Below are positions 39,407-48,171 of a stretch of 64,000 bases of DNA, piece after piece. Origin of the DNA: a virus. The stretch is from IMG/VR virus record IMGVR_UViG_3300027987_000368, positions 16,844 to 80,843 of that record; one strand, written 5' to 3'. The notes below the pieces were generated by a model. The model searched no databases and was not told the origin of the DNA. It was given only the letters and a program-made list of their open reading frames with translations. Every line of letters begins with the position of its first letter. Positions within the stretch are counted from its first letter, which is position 1. Made by a program: the position numbers and the translations under genes.

Positions 39407-40030
39407 TCAGGTCTTCGCCTTGATGCGCCGCTTCAACAGCTTGACGACAGGCGCCCGATCTTCGCCGACGATCTCAGCACCGAGAGCTTGCTGCAGCGCA
39501 GCTGCATCGAGGTTCTTGATCGCGGACTTGACCTCGACGAGATCGAGCCCGGCGAGATCAACCTCGCTTGACGCTGGGGGAACTTCGCTGGCCCCGCCGT
39601 CCAGCCTCGCCACCACCTTTTCGAGCTGCTGCGCGAGCATCTCGTTGCGCGCCTCCAAGGCTGCAAGCTGGCGCCCCTGGGCGAGCTCTCGCTCCGACCT
39701 GGTTGCGGCGTCTCGGGTGCGGTAGTGGCTGCGCAGGCCAGGCCGCACGGGGACGACGTGGACTTCGTCGCCGGCGACCGGTGTTCCGACCTGGAGGATC
39801 GGCACCATGCGCTTGCCGATCCTGACGCGGTCGTTGAAGAGGTGAGCAAAAGCTCCACCCTTGGCGCGCATCGTCGCGCCCTTCCCCTTGAAGCCACCGG
39901 TCCCGCGCTCGATATAGCCGCTCGGCACTTCGTTCCACCCCCGCTCGAGGCGCACTCGTTCGCCGCCGACTTTGGGCGTCAGAAAGAGCGGGTGCTCACC
40001 GTTGTTTCGGATGTTGATTGTCTCGGTCAT
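39407..40030 (-). CDS. Mu gp35-like protein with C-terminal HeH/LEM-type domain
   Basis: 207 residues from MTETINIRNNGEHPLFLTPK. The N-terminal half is strand-rich (RVRLERGWNEVPSGYIE); a helix (ARNEMLAQQLEKVVARL) links to a C-terminal helix-extension-helix (DLVEVKSAIKNLDAAALQQA ... LLKRRIKA), as in gp35-type proteins with HeH/LEM ends. Likely a minor head protein. Confidence 0.62.
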   Translation of the reverse strand: MTETINIRNNGEHPLFLTPKVGGERVRLERGWNEVPSGYIERGTGGFKGKGATMRAKGGAFAHLFNDRVRIGKRMVPILQVGTPVAGDEVHVVPVRPGLRSHYRTRDAATRSERELAQGRQLAALEARNEMLAQQLEKVVARLDGGASEVPPASSEVDLAGLDLVEVKSAIKNLDAAALQQALGAEIVGEDRAPVVKLLKRRIKAKT

Positions 40031-40053
40031 CGCGTCCTGGCCTACGTCAGATC

Positions 40054-41145
40054 TCAAACACCCCAGCCGGCGCCCTTGCCGTCCAGGAACAGCACACTCT
40101 CGGTGTTGGTCACCTGGACGCCCGCGAAGTACGACCAGACCGCGACCTCCATCATCCATGGGTTGCCGGGCACCATCACCGGCTGCTGGATCTGAGCGAA
40201 CACTGGCATCGTGCAGCGGATCAGATCTGCGCGGGGCGTCAAGAACAGCGCTCCGGGATGACCCTTGCCGTCCGCGTCGGACATGCCGGGATCCACGACG
40301 ATCTCCAGCTGTTCGTTGTTCTCGAGGATGTAGTTGCGCAGCGTAGTGTCGGTTCCGCCTGGCGAGAACTGCTCGGTCTTCATGTGCCGCGCGACCAGGC
40401 GCGGCAGCACCAGCAACTCTGGCTCTGGCTCTTCGCTGTCCTGCCCGTAGATCGCGTCGATGCTCTCGTTGAACTCGTCGTAGATCGGGCCAGCGTTGGC
40501 TGTAGCCCAGTCGACCGTCGAGACCTTCTGCAGGATCCCCGGGTAGTTGGCTACGCCGCGCAGTTTGTGCGCCACCGAGCCACGCCGCATCAGTCGGTTG
40601 ATCGCCTCGTAGTGCTTGCGACGGGTCGCGGTCCCCTTCGCCTGTTGCTTGTCATAGTTGGACCGAGCCGCCTGCGCGAGTTCGAAGAACCCGATCTGCA
40701 TCTTGTGCTCGATCTTGTGAAAGTTCGCGGTCTTGAGTTCGGCGATGATGTCGACGGTCCGCTCCTGCGCTTGGTCGAGCGCCGTCAGGCCATCGTCCTG
40801 CGTCGAATCGGTGACGCCACCCTCTTCCCATTCGAGGTGCTTATCCCCGATGCCCGCGCCTGAGTCGGTGATCGTGATGATCGAACCGTCGGCAAACGGC
40901 GTCTCGAGCTCGGGCTTCATGAACAGCCCAGCGATCATCGCCGTCGTCGCGCACCGCGATGCCGTGTGCAGCATCGAGTCGTTATTCGCGAACATCGACT
41001 TGAACTGAGGTGTCTTGCCCCAGTTCTGCATGGCCATGTCGCCCACAGCGTGGGCGATGACCTCGAAGTGCTGATCGAGAGCCTCCTGCTTGTGCCAGGG
41101 TTGGCGAAAGTCGAGCTTGGGTTCACGTTGAATTCGAGCGTTCAT
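40054..41145 (-). CDS. Major capsid protein (DUF2184 family)
   Basis: 363 residues. 'TITDSGAGIGDKHLEWEEGG', 'VDIIAELKTANFHKIEHKMQ', 'IGFFELAQAARSNYDKQQAK', 'LVLPRLVARHMKTEQFSPGG' and 'RADLIRCTMPVFAQIQQPVM' follow the order of DUF2184 HK97-fold major capsid proteins. Position after scaffold and decoration genes agrees. Confidence 0.85.
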   Translation of the reverse strand: MNARIQREPKLDFRQPWHKQEALDQHFEVIAHAVGDMAMQNWGKTPQFKSMFANNDSMLHTASRCATTAMIAGLFMKPELETPFADGSIITITDSGAGIGDKHLEWEEGGVTDSTQDDGLTALDQAQERTVDIIAELKTANFHKIEHKMQIGFFELAQAARSNYDKQQAKGTATRRKHYEAINRLMRRGSVAHKLRGVANYPGILQKVSTVDWATANAGPIYDEFNESIDAIYGQDSEEPEPELLVLPRLVARHMKTEQFSPGGTDTTLRNYILENNEQLEIVVDPGMSDADGKGHPGALFLTPRADLIRCTMPVFAQIQQPVMVPGNPWMMEVAVWSYFAGVQVTNTESVLFLDGKGAGWGV

Positions 41146-41176
41146 GTTGTCCTCGTGTGGCTCACTGAGCAGCGGC

Positions 41177-41959
41177 TCACTTGAGCAGCAGCATGGCGGT
41201 CAATTCGCCGTTCGCGTCGGTGTAGGAGAGAGACGTCCAGCGCGCGTTGTCGAGAAGCTGAGTGTCGGTTCCGTCGGCGGAGATGCGGAAGGCTCCGTTC
41301 TCCTCGGCGCCGGCGTCGACCTTGCGAGCGTAGACGGGATCGTTGAGCGAGGTCACGGCCTCTTCGACCGAGACCGGGATCTCGCCCTGCGTCACCACGT
41401 CGACGTTGGCACCGACAGACCAATGATCGACATCGGCCGAATCGCCCGTGCTGCTTTCGAGCTCCGGGCCGATCGCCGTGACACCGAAGATCAAGCTCTC
41501 GGTGTCGGCCAACACGAGTTTGCGGAGGTGCCCGTCGTCGTTGAGCGAGACGGCGAGACCTGGACGCAGAGTATCGTTGGCCTCCGTCACGTCGGTCAGC
41601 GTCATGAGGGCGCCGACCGGAGCGACGGGCGTCGACAGGGTGAAGGTCTGATCGAGGTTGCGCGCCTCGAGGAACAGAGTCGCGCCAGTGGCTGTGCTCT
41701 CGGCCACCTTGACGACGACGGCGAGTGAGTCGGCCTTGGCCCCGAGCGCGACCACTGTTCCGTCGAAGTCGGTCGCTGCCACATTGACCTCAACCAGAGT
41801 CCCGTTGAACAGGAACGAATAGATGCCGTCGGCGTAGACGAGAGTCAGCGCGACCGACCACTTGGTGGGATGGCCAGGCCATACTCGGCTTCGAATGTCT
41901 CCCCGGCTATGGTCCTGGATCTGTCCCCGCATGGCGGGATTGGTCGTCGACAAAGACAT
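41177..41959 (-). CDS. Capsid decoration/structural cement-like protein
   Basis: 260 residues starting MSLSTTNPAMRGQIQDHSRG. 'MRGQIQ', repeated short beta strands, 'VYARKVDAGAEENGAFRISA' and a C-terminal ELTAMLLLK resemble phage structural cement (DUF2190-like) proteins. Encoded immediately before the major capsid gene. Confidence 0.65.
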   Translation of the reverse strand: MSLSTTNPAMRGQIQDHSRGDIRSRVWPGHPTKWSVALTLVYADGIYSFLFNGTLVEVNVAATDFDGTVVALGAKADSLAVVVKVAESTATGATLFLEARNLDQTFTLSTPVAPVGALMTLTDVTEANDTLRPGLAVSLNDDGHLRKLVLADTESLIFGVTAIGPELESSTGDSADVDHWSVGANVDVVTQGEIPVSVEEAVTSLNDPVYARKVDAGAEENGAFRISADGTDTQLLDNARWTSLSYTDANGELTAMLLLK

Positions 41960-42007
41960 GATGTGCGGTCCTCTTGGTACGTGGTGGGGGCGATCTGCCG
42001 AAATGGT

Positions 42008-44308
42008 TCAGGTCGTGGTGGCAGGCTTGCCGTAGACGGTGGTGGTGTCGATCTTCGGAACGATGATCGACACCGCGGAACCGTCCCTGCTCGACTTGCG
42101 AGCGGTTGCATGGCGTTTGGTCGCGGCGTATGCGTGATTCACGAACGCGTCGAACGTCGGAGCCGGCTTCTCCGGGTCGGGTCCTATCGCACTGTCGAGG
42201 TCCACCTTAGCGGCCGGGTCGAGGTCGAGGATCGCGGCGACGCGCATCGAGGTCATCGAGTCGGGTCGCTTGCCGTCCGACCACGTGGACACGAGCTGCG
42301 GACACAGCGGGGCGATCTCTCGCTCGAGCTCACGCATGTCGGCTTCTGCCTTGTCGGCCTCCAGCTTGTTGACGGTACGCGTAAGTGCGGAGAGCTCTCC
42401 CTGCGCGGCCGCGAGGTCGGTCGTCAGCTTGGCGGAGTCGCCGTGCACCTTGGCCTGCGACGCTCGGATGCGGGCAGCGGCGTCCTTGCTGACGCGCAGC
42501 TTGACGCCGTCCAACTCCATCATCTCGCCGCCGCCCAAGGCCTGCTTGACCATCTCGGGGTCGAGCTCGAGCGCGGCGGCAATCGCCTGCATCGCACCGT
42601 CTGCGGCCTCGGGGCTATCCGCGTAGGCGTATGCCTTGATCGCGTCGAGCAACGCCATCGCGGCCTCGGGGTCCATCTGATCTTTCTTCGGCTTCGTCAT
42701 GTCGTGTTCCTTGCTGGCCTCAAAAACGAAAACGGTCGCGCCGTCGATCAGCACTCGAGCCTTCGAGCCCGCACGTGCCTCATCAACGAGAGATTGATGG
42801 TTCACCTCGATGTCGGTCTGCCGATACGTGTACCGAACCCCCTGCGCATCGATGCCTGGGTCTCGCACCGCGAGCGTGGTGTAGCCGGTCGACAGCTGCA
42901 CCTTGCCGTCACGCATCTTGCGGATCGTCGAGATGTCGCCGACGCAGATCTTGACCTTGACGAAGCGTAGGCCGTGCTCGTCAGCGGGTTCCAGCGTCGC
43001 CCCCGTGCCGAGCATGCCCCTGGCGTACTCGCGCCAGTTGTCGGCCGTCACGAGGACTGGCGGATGGTCGTCGGTGAACGTGGCGAAGTCGAAGCTCTTG
43101 AGGCTCTTCTCGACTTCGTCCTCGCTCCGGTACTCGTACCAGGTGCTCTTGCCGTCGCCGTAGAGCTGGGAGCCCGTGCGCGCGGCGTAGCCCGTGACGA
43201 TCAGCCGGCCGTCGGTTGTGACCTTGTCGGCGAACCCGTCGGCGCGCAGCCGCTCCGCGATCGAGTTGACCTGCGCAGCATCGGTCTTCGGGCCGAGCTC
43301 GTCAGCGATGGCGAGCGCGCGGTCAACCGCCACGCGGTCTTCGGCACCGAGCGCGAAGTCCATCGTGCAGGTGCGGAAGACCCGGTCGGTCGAGTCGGCC
43401 TGCACGGTTGCGTTCGCCACGGTAGTCAGCAGCGCCAGAGCGCCCGCGAGCGCCTTGTCGGTCCAGCCTCGGGCGGCACGCTTGATCGGCGGCAAGGCCA
43501 TAACTCCGCGCAGCGCCTGGGTGACGCTGTCAGCGGTCGGCAGCTCGGAATCGTCGGTCGCATCGGTCCAGTGCCCCCAGTCCCGAAGCGACGCGTCGCG
43601 CTCGCTCGGACCTTCGCGGCCCTCGATCACAATCGGTTCCCCCTGCTCGACCTCGGACATGCGCTTGACAAACGCGATAGCCTTGACCGCGTCGTCGTAG
43701 TCGCCCTCGGTCCAGTCGGACATGGGCTTTTCTTTGAGCGCGATCACCCGGCGCAACGCATCTCGGGCGCTCTCTCGAGCGGCGCCTTCTTTGCGGTTCT
43801 CCCCCGCATATGGGCTCGCTGCCCAGTCGCGCATCTGCGAGGGCGTCATAGTGATCAGCCGCGGAAACTCTTCTCGGATCTGCGCCTGCTCATCTTCGCT
43901 GCGCGCGACATCGCCGTGAATGTCATGGTTGGCGCGCAGCTTCTCGAGCATTCCCTGGAGCGTGGTCTTGGCCTCGGCTCGGACTGCGTCCGACAGACCC
44001 TCGGTCTGCGACAGCCGGGCGAGCGCGTTGCGGATCGCGTTGCCGATGCCGACGAGCTCGCCGTCCTCGACGTACGCGATTGGCAGCTTGAAGCTCGCGC
44101 GCGTGATATTCTCGCCCGTAGGTGGATTCAGATCGGCAACGACGAAGCCCCTGGAGGCCTTGGCCCAGTCGACCTCGTCATCGTCCCCCGTAGCCCAGTC
44201 GAAGATTTCGCGCTGGCCACGAGCCCCGTCCCACTCGCCCTCGCGCAAGGTCATCGTGGCGTCAACCGTGACGGCGAATGCGTCTAGGCGTGCGGCGTGC
44301 CCGGTCAT
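42008..44308 (-). CDS. Head maturation protease (DUF2213) with fused scaffold
   Basis: 766 residues. The N-terminal 130 residues contain 'ASFKLPIAYVEDGELVGIGN', a phage head-associated domain. Around 370-530: 'VTGYAARTGSQLYGDGKSTW', 'DFATFTDDHPPVLVTADNWR' and 'GKVQLSTGYTTLAVRDPGID' match DUF2213 proteases (conserved HP and SxGY). The last 230 residues are acidic and coiled coil (LTRTVNKLEADKAEADMREL), typical of a scaffold. An internal start with a good ribosome-binding site (42700) would give the scaffold alone, as Mu gpZ within gpI. Confidence 0.8.
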   Translation of the reverse strand: MTGHAARLDAFAVTVDATMTLREGEWDGARGQREIFDWATGDDDEVDWAKASRGFVVADLNPPTGENITRASFKLPIAYVEDGELVGIGNAIRNALARLSQTEGLSDAVRAEAKTTLQGMLEKLRANHDIHGDVARSEDEQAQIREEFPRLITMTPSQMRDWAASPYAGENRKEGAARESARDALRRVIALKEKPMSDWTEGDYDDAVKAIAFVKRMSEVEQGEPIVIEGREGPSERDASLRDWGHWTDATDDSELPTADSVTQALRGVMALPPIKRAARGWTDKALAGALALLTTVANATVQADSTDRVFRTCTMDFALGAEDRVAVDRALAIADELGPKTDAAQVNSIAERLRADGFADKVTTDGRLIVTGYAARTGSQLYGDGKSTWYEYRSEDEVEKSLKSFDFATFTDDHPPVLVTADNWREYARGMLGTGATLEPADEHGLRFVKVKICVGDISTIRKMRDGKVQLSTGYTTLAVRDPGIDAQGVRYTYRQTDIEVNHQSLVDEARAGSKARVLIDGATVFVFEASKEHDMTKPKKDQMDPEAAMALLDAIKAYAYADSPEAADGAMQAIAAALELDPEMVKQALGGGEMMELDGVKLRVSKDAAARIRASQAKVHGDSAKLTTDLAAAQGELSALTRTVNKLEADKAEADMRELEREIAPLCPQLVSTWSDGKRPDSMTSMRVAAILDLDPAAKVDLDSAIGPDPEKPAPTFDAFVNHAYAATKRHATARKSSRDGSAVSIIVPKIDTTTVYGKPATTT
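42708..42712 (-). promoter_or_regulatory. Internal ribosome-binding site for free scaffold
   Basis: Minus-strand AAGGA stands 7 nt before the in-frame ATG at 42700 (MTKPKKDQMDPEAAM). Translation from it gives a 230-residue scaffold ending at 42008, matching the nested protease/scaffold arrangement of many tailed phages. Confidence 0.6.
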
Positions 44309-44433
44309 CCATGCCTCACAACGGGCGTCTCGTCGTCGACGGGCTTCTCGTCCTTGGTCGCCTGATCACGCTTGGCCTTGGCCTTCTCGGGCTTCGCTTC
44401 GCGTTCGCGCGACGTCGACGAGTTCGTGTTCAC
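44305..44433 (-). CDS. Small charged protein, 42 aa
   Basis: GTG at 44433 (or ATG at 44496) gives MNTNSSTSREREAKPEKAKA and a Lys/Glu/Asp-rich tail; its stop overlaps the protease start (ATGA). Low-complexity, probably disordered. Function unknown. Confidence 0.45.
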   Translation of the reverse strand: MNTNSSTSREREAKPEKAKAKRDQATKDEKPVDDETPVVRHG

Positions 44434-44514
44434 ACCAAATTGGTACAGCGTTGCGCGCGTGCTTGTCTTGCCACAGCTGTCTCTGCAAGGGATCAAGTCT
44501 TGACGTTTCGGCCG

Positions 44515-45183
44515 CTACATTGCGATCGGGACATACAGACCGATGGGCGATCCCTCGACGAGATCCTGCAATCGAATCGATGCGCGCGCGCTCAGCTTCT
44601 CCACGCGGGCGACGAACACGTGGCCGAAGGTCGTGACTGTGACCAGACCGCGAGCTGCCACGCTCGCCATTCGCGACTCAACCTGCGCGCGCGCGTCGTC
44701 ATCGCTCGAGGCCCGGACCCACGTCACGAGTTCATCGGACGCGCGCACGGGCGTGACCGAGGGCGACCCGAGCACACCAACCCCGGAGACATCGACGCCC
44801 GCCAGATCGACCGTCACGGGGATCGCGGATCCCCGGACGCGAAGTCGCAGCGCGGTGTCGCCTGCGCTCGGCCAGACAGCGACAAGCCGCCGGCTCTCCG
44901 CCGGGATCTGGTCGAGCACCCGGCGAGCTGCGAACGGATCGCGGACCCCGACGCCGTCGACCTCGAACACTAGATCGAACAGCGGTGGCCCATCGAGCAC
45001 GAGGTCGGCATGCGCCGATCCGGTGGCTCGAGACCACCGCCCGATCAACGTCGCGGACGGCTGCTTCACGCCGGCCTCGACTTTCCAGATATGGCCGCGC
45101 CCGACCCCGACGCGCGCGGAGAGCTCGACCTGCGTCAGCCCGGCGCGGACCCGCTCGCGTCGAAGTCGGGATCCGAGGGTCAC
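44515..45183 (-). CDS. XRE-family HTH protein inside the head operon
   Basis: 222 residues from GTG 45183 (GTGA overlap). Residues 5-60: LGSRLRRERVRAGLTQVELS, ARVGVGRGHIWKVEAGVKQP form a clear XRE/Cro-type helix-turn-helix. The remainder is a strand-rich domain without a recognised family (LRLRVRGSAIPVTVDLAGVD; ASDELVTWVRASSDDDARAQ). A regulator between portal and protease genes is unusual; it may control late transcription or be a moron. Confidence 0.8.
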   Translation of the reverse strand: MTLGSRLRRERVRAGLTQVELSARVGVGRGHIWKVEAGVKQPSATLIGRWSRATGSAHADLVLDGPPLFDLVFEVDGVGVRDPFAARRVLDQIPAESRRLVAVWPSAGDTALRLRVRGSAIPVTVDLAGVDVSGVGVLGSPSVTPVRASDELVTWVRASSDDDARAQVESRMASVAARGLVTVTTFGHVFVARVEKLSARASIRLQDLVEGSPIGLYVPIAM

Positions 45184-45554
45184 CGCGCCCCCACCACAAC
45201 ACCGCGCGCGAGCAAGAGCGGCCGCACTTCGTTCCAGACTTTCGCGTGCCCCTTGGCCATCGTCGCCTGGCCCTTCGACAGCTCCACGTGCGGCTCTGTC
45301 AGCACGATGATGCGTTCGCACGGCACGCCATCGGCGTTGGACTTGAGCCACTTTCGCAGGGCCCGCACGACCGCCACACCTTCGATCACCCACGGTCCGG
45401 GGCGCGCGAACCAGTCCATCGCCACGTGCTCGCTCACGCCCGACCAGTCGAATAGCTCGATCAGGTCGTCGGTGTGCAGCACGTTCGACATCGTGTTCGC
45501 CAGCGTCGTCTTGCCCGTGCGCGGGCCGCCGATGATGCAGATTCGCTCGGTCAT
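45180..45554 (-). CDS. P-loop nucleotide-binding (kinase-like) protein
   Basis: 124 residues. IIGGPRTGKTTLANTM is Walker A; 'HTDDLIELFDWSGVSEHVAM', 'WVIEGVAVVRALRKWLKSN' and 'PCERIIVLTEP' follow the layout of small phage AAA/kinase-like proteins. Substrate unknown. ATGA and GTGA overlaps on both sides. Confidence 0.75.
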   Translation of the reverse strand: MTERICIIGGPRTGKTTLANTMSNVLHTDDLIELFDWSGVSEHVAMDWFARPGPWVIEGVAVVRALRKWLKSNADGVPCERIIVLTEPHVELSKGQATMAKGHAKVWNEVRPLLLARGVVVGAR

Positions 45555-45838
45555 CGCTCGCCACGCTTCTGCCGAGAACCTCGGTCCCGATCGTAGCTTG
45601 AGATCTTCTCGATGGATGCAACCGGGGCAAAGTCTTCGCATCCAGCGGGCGAATCGGCCGTCCATCGCCGATTCACAACGACCAGACTTCGATGCTTCGC
45701 GCCCTCTCCCACCACGAGACAATCCATGCGCGGCTCTTCCAGCCCGAACGCACACTCAGAGCACTTCACCGCGCCAGCGGGCTTCTTGTGGGTCATCGAT
45801 CCATGAATCCAACGCGCCGCTGGGTTGTTCCCGATCAC
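45551..45838 (-). CDS. Small Cys-containing hypothetical protein, 95 aa
   Basis: GTG at 45838 overlaps the portal-fusion stop (GTGA); ATG at 45796 is an alternative. 'KCSECAFGLEEPRMDCLVVG' and 'AGCEDFAPV' carry four Cys that could bind metal, like small phage zinc proteins. Function unknown. Confidence 0.6.
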   Translation of the reverse strand: MIGNNPAARWIHGSMTHKKPAGAVKCSECAFGLEEPRMDCLVVGEGAKHRSLVVVNRRWTADSPAGCEDFAPVASIEKISSYDRDRGSRQKRGER

Positions 45839-48171
45839 CGCTCGCCCCGAATATTCAGCTGCATGTGCTCGACGCCGACCTGCGCAGCCCGGGGCGCCAA
45901 CTCGACGCCGCGGCTCACGGCCGACTTGAGCTCGCGGATGTTTCCCGGCCACGGGTAGACCAGCATCGTTGCGATCGCGGTCTCGGTGAACGCCGGGTCC
46001 GCGGACTCGTAGCCGCGCGCGCTCGTGTAGTCCGCGTAGATCCCTTGGGCGATCGTCACGATGTCGGACTCGCGATCGCGCAGCGGGGGGATCTCGATCT
46101 CCACCTCCGCCAGCCGATAGAACAGATCAGGCCGCAGCACCCACTCGTCGCGGGCGTTGAGCGAGGTCGCCGACACGAGCCGGGCTTCGTGCGGCGCGGC
46201 CAGCACCCGCAGCAACGCGGACTGGACCTCGCGCGGCATGTCGCCGACCTCGTCCAAGAACAGGGTCCCGCCAGCAGCCGAGGCCAGGCCCTTCCGCAGC
46301 TGCTTCGCCGCGGCTGCGGGGTCGTCGGCGAGCTCGGCGCTGTTGATCGCCACGAACGGGCCGTCGCCGACGTGGAGCCCCCTGGCGATCCCCTCTTTGC
46401 CCGTGCCGGTCTCACCGAGCAGCAGCACCGCGAGACCGCTGTCGCGGACGCGCTCGAGCACCGCGAAGATCTCCCGCATTGCGTCGGACTCGCCCCACAC
46501 GTCGCCGAACTTCGTGGACTCGGACAGGCCGAGGTCGTCGAGGCGCTCGTCGGCGGCCTGCTCGAGCTGGGCCTGGGTCTTGCCCATGAGCGCCTCGGTC
46601 ACCTGGGACAAGTAGAACTTCCAGCGGCCGGCGATCACGTGCCCGCGGACCTTGCCGGCCTTCGCCATCTTGATCAGCGTGCTCGACGAGACATTGAACG
46701 GCCGGCTTGCCTGCGCCGCGCTGATCATGTCCTCGCCCTCGGGGTTGTCGAGGCCGGACGCCGTCGCCGCCTCGCGTGCTTGCTGTTCGCGCGTTTCCTT
46801 CGCTTCATAGTAGGCGTCGATGTCCGGGTAGTCCTCGCGCAGAGTTGGGTCACCCAGGATCACGTCGAGAGGCACGCCTGTTTTCACAGCATCCGCCGCG
46901 CGGGCATCGGCGTTGGCCTTCCGCTGCAGGGCTTTGTCCTTGCCGTTCGCCTCCTGAATATCGCCCATGGTGACGATGAACTGCGTCGGCACGATGAGGC
47001 TCTCGCCAGCCAGCTTCGCCTTGTAGACCTGAGCGGCGAGCGAGATCTCGCTCCCGCGGGTGATCGCCGGCACGACCATCTGCTCCGCCCACCCGGCGAC
47101 GAGATCGTAATAGGCGTCCATCGGCGCCGAGTTGTCGCCGAGGTTGCCTTCGGCCTCCATGATCAGGAGCTCCTTCGGCACGCCCGAGCTCGCGGCCGCG
47201 CGCAGCGCCTTGCGTTCTACGAGCTTGTCGAGGCCCGAGATGTTGCGCGAGACATCCCCCAGGTTGTCGTGCTCGTCCATCACGAGCAGGCCGTGGGCGC
47301 TCAAGCCCTCCAGTGCCTGCTCAATCCGCAGCGCAACCGCCACTCCCTGAGCGCTTTCTGGGTTCTCGGCGGCGAGCGCCCAACCACGGAGCCGAAGGTG
47401 CAGGATCGACAGCGTTCGGATTATCGCCGACACGTCGCACTCTACCTTCGTCCACTCGTTGAACGCCTGGTAGATGCCCTCCATCCAGCTCGGCGGCCAA
47501 CCCCTGTTCATCAGCATGATGATGCCGTCGGGCGTGTCGGTGGCCGTCATGATCGTCAGCCGCGATCGATGGATGAACCGGCGCTCCCCTGTTCGATACG
47601 TCTCGAACCACTCGGCGCTTTTCCAGTTATGGCCGTCCTTCGGTCGCAGGCTCCATGCCGTGTGGACGCGGACGCCCTTGTACGCACGCACGTTGGCCAG
47701 CTTGAGCGCCTCGCCATCGCGGTCGCTGTCGTCGACCACATGCTCGAGGATCCCGGCGCCGAAGACAAACGCCCATGTCGCGGCCAGGCGGCACGCGATC
47801 TTGAACTTCAGATCGTCGAGCTTCGAGATCGTCGGCGCCCAGTCGAAGTCGCGCACATCGGTGTGCGTGTACTTGTGACCGGGCTTGGTCATCAGCATCG
47901 CGAAGCGGCCGATCATCTGCCGCGCGACGCCGTTCGAGATGTACCAGGCGTAGGCGGCCTCGCCGAACATCCAGCCGGGCAAACCCACCGGCGCCTCGCC
48001 GCGCAGGACCGCCGCGATGTCGCCGAGTCCGGCCTGCGAAAGATGATCGGTTCGAGCGGTTCGAGCGGCGCCTGAATTGTCGCTGCGTGGCTTGCTTGAC
48101 GACGAGCGCTTCGACGGCGAGCGCTTCGCGGCCGGTCGTTTTCCGCCAGACCGTTTGCTGCTCCGGCTCAT
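45835..48171 (-). CDS. Portal protein (DUF1073-like) fused to HTH and sigma-54-type AAA+ domain
   Basis: 778 residues in one uninterrupted frame. Residues ~45-460 are a DUF1073-type portal (AYAWYISNGVARQMIGRFAM, FVFGAGILEHVVDD, SRNISGLDKLVERKALRAAA, SGVPKELLIMEAEGNLGDNS). Residues 482-530 are an excisionase/MerR-like HTH (ISAAQASRPFNVSSSTLIKM, GRWKFYLSQ). Residues 557-778 are an NtrC-like AAA+ domain: Walker A LLGETGTGKEG (585-594), Walker B GGTLFLDEVGD (634-644), RPDLFYRL (680-687), PPLRDRESDI (695-704) and sensor II WPGNIREL (741-748). The GAFTGA loop that contacts sigma-54 is absent: NSAELADD runs straight to GGTLFLDE. The portal is the head's DNA gate; an attached ATPase is unexpected. 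An internal start at 46728 could give the HTH-AAA part alone. Confidence 0.88.
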   Translation of the reverse strand: MSRSSKRSGGKRPAAKRSPSKRSSSSKPRSDNSGAARTARTDHLSQAGLGDIAAVLRGEAPVGLPGWMFGEAAYAWYISNGVARQMIGRFAMLMTKPGHKYTHTDVRDFDWAPTISKLDDLKFKIACRLAATWAFVFGAGILEHVVDDSDRDGEALKLANVRAYKGVRVHTAWSLRPKDGHNWKSAEWFETYRTGERRFIHRSRLTIMTATDTPDGIIMLMNRGWPPSWMEGIYQAFNEWTKVECDVSAIIRTLSILHLRLRGWALAAENPESAQGVAVALRIEQALEGLSAHGLLVMDEHDNLGDVSRNISGLDKLVERKALRAAASSGVPKELLIMEAEGNLGDNSAPMDAYYDLVAGWAEQMVVPAITRGSEISLAAQVYKAKLAGESLIVPTQFIVTMGDIQEANGKDKALQRKANADARAADAVKTGVPLDVILGDPTLREDYPDIDAYYEAKETREQQAREAATASGLDNPEGEDMISAAQASRPFNVSSSTLIKMAKAGKVRGHVIAGRWKFYLSQVTEALMGKTQAQLEQAADERLDDLGLSESTKFGDVWGESDAMREIFAVLERVRDSGLAVLLLGETGTGKEGIARGLHVGDGPFVAINSAELADDPAAAAKQLRKGLASAAGGTLFLDEVGDMPREVQSALLRVLAAPHEARLVSATSLNARDEWVLRPDLFYRLAEVEIEIPPLRDRESDIVTIAQGIYADYTSARGYESADPAFTETAIATMLVYPWPGNIRELKSAVSRGVELAPRAAQVGVEHMQLNIRGER
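46736..46740 (-). promoter_or_regulatory. Internal ribosome-binding site before the HTH-AAA+ part of the portal fusion
   Basis: Minus-strand GAGGG is 7 nt upstream of the in-frame ATG at 46728 (Met482, MISAAQASRP). It would produce a separate 297-residue HTH-AAA+ protein besides the full fusion. Confidence 0.45.

Noticed and set aside
45010-48075. Very long plus-strand open frame (1021 codons) opposite the portal-AAA+ gene
   Set aside because: It is the mirror of a high-GC coding strand; its product is Arg/His/Leu-rich with no domain, whereas the minus strand encodes clear portal and AAA+ motifs.
45835-48171. Sigma-54 transcription activator (NtrC-type regulator) as a plain annotation
   Set aside because: The GAFTGA loop needed to contact sigma-54 is missing and the domain is fused to a portal, so calling it a sigma-54 activator would be misleading.
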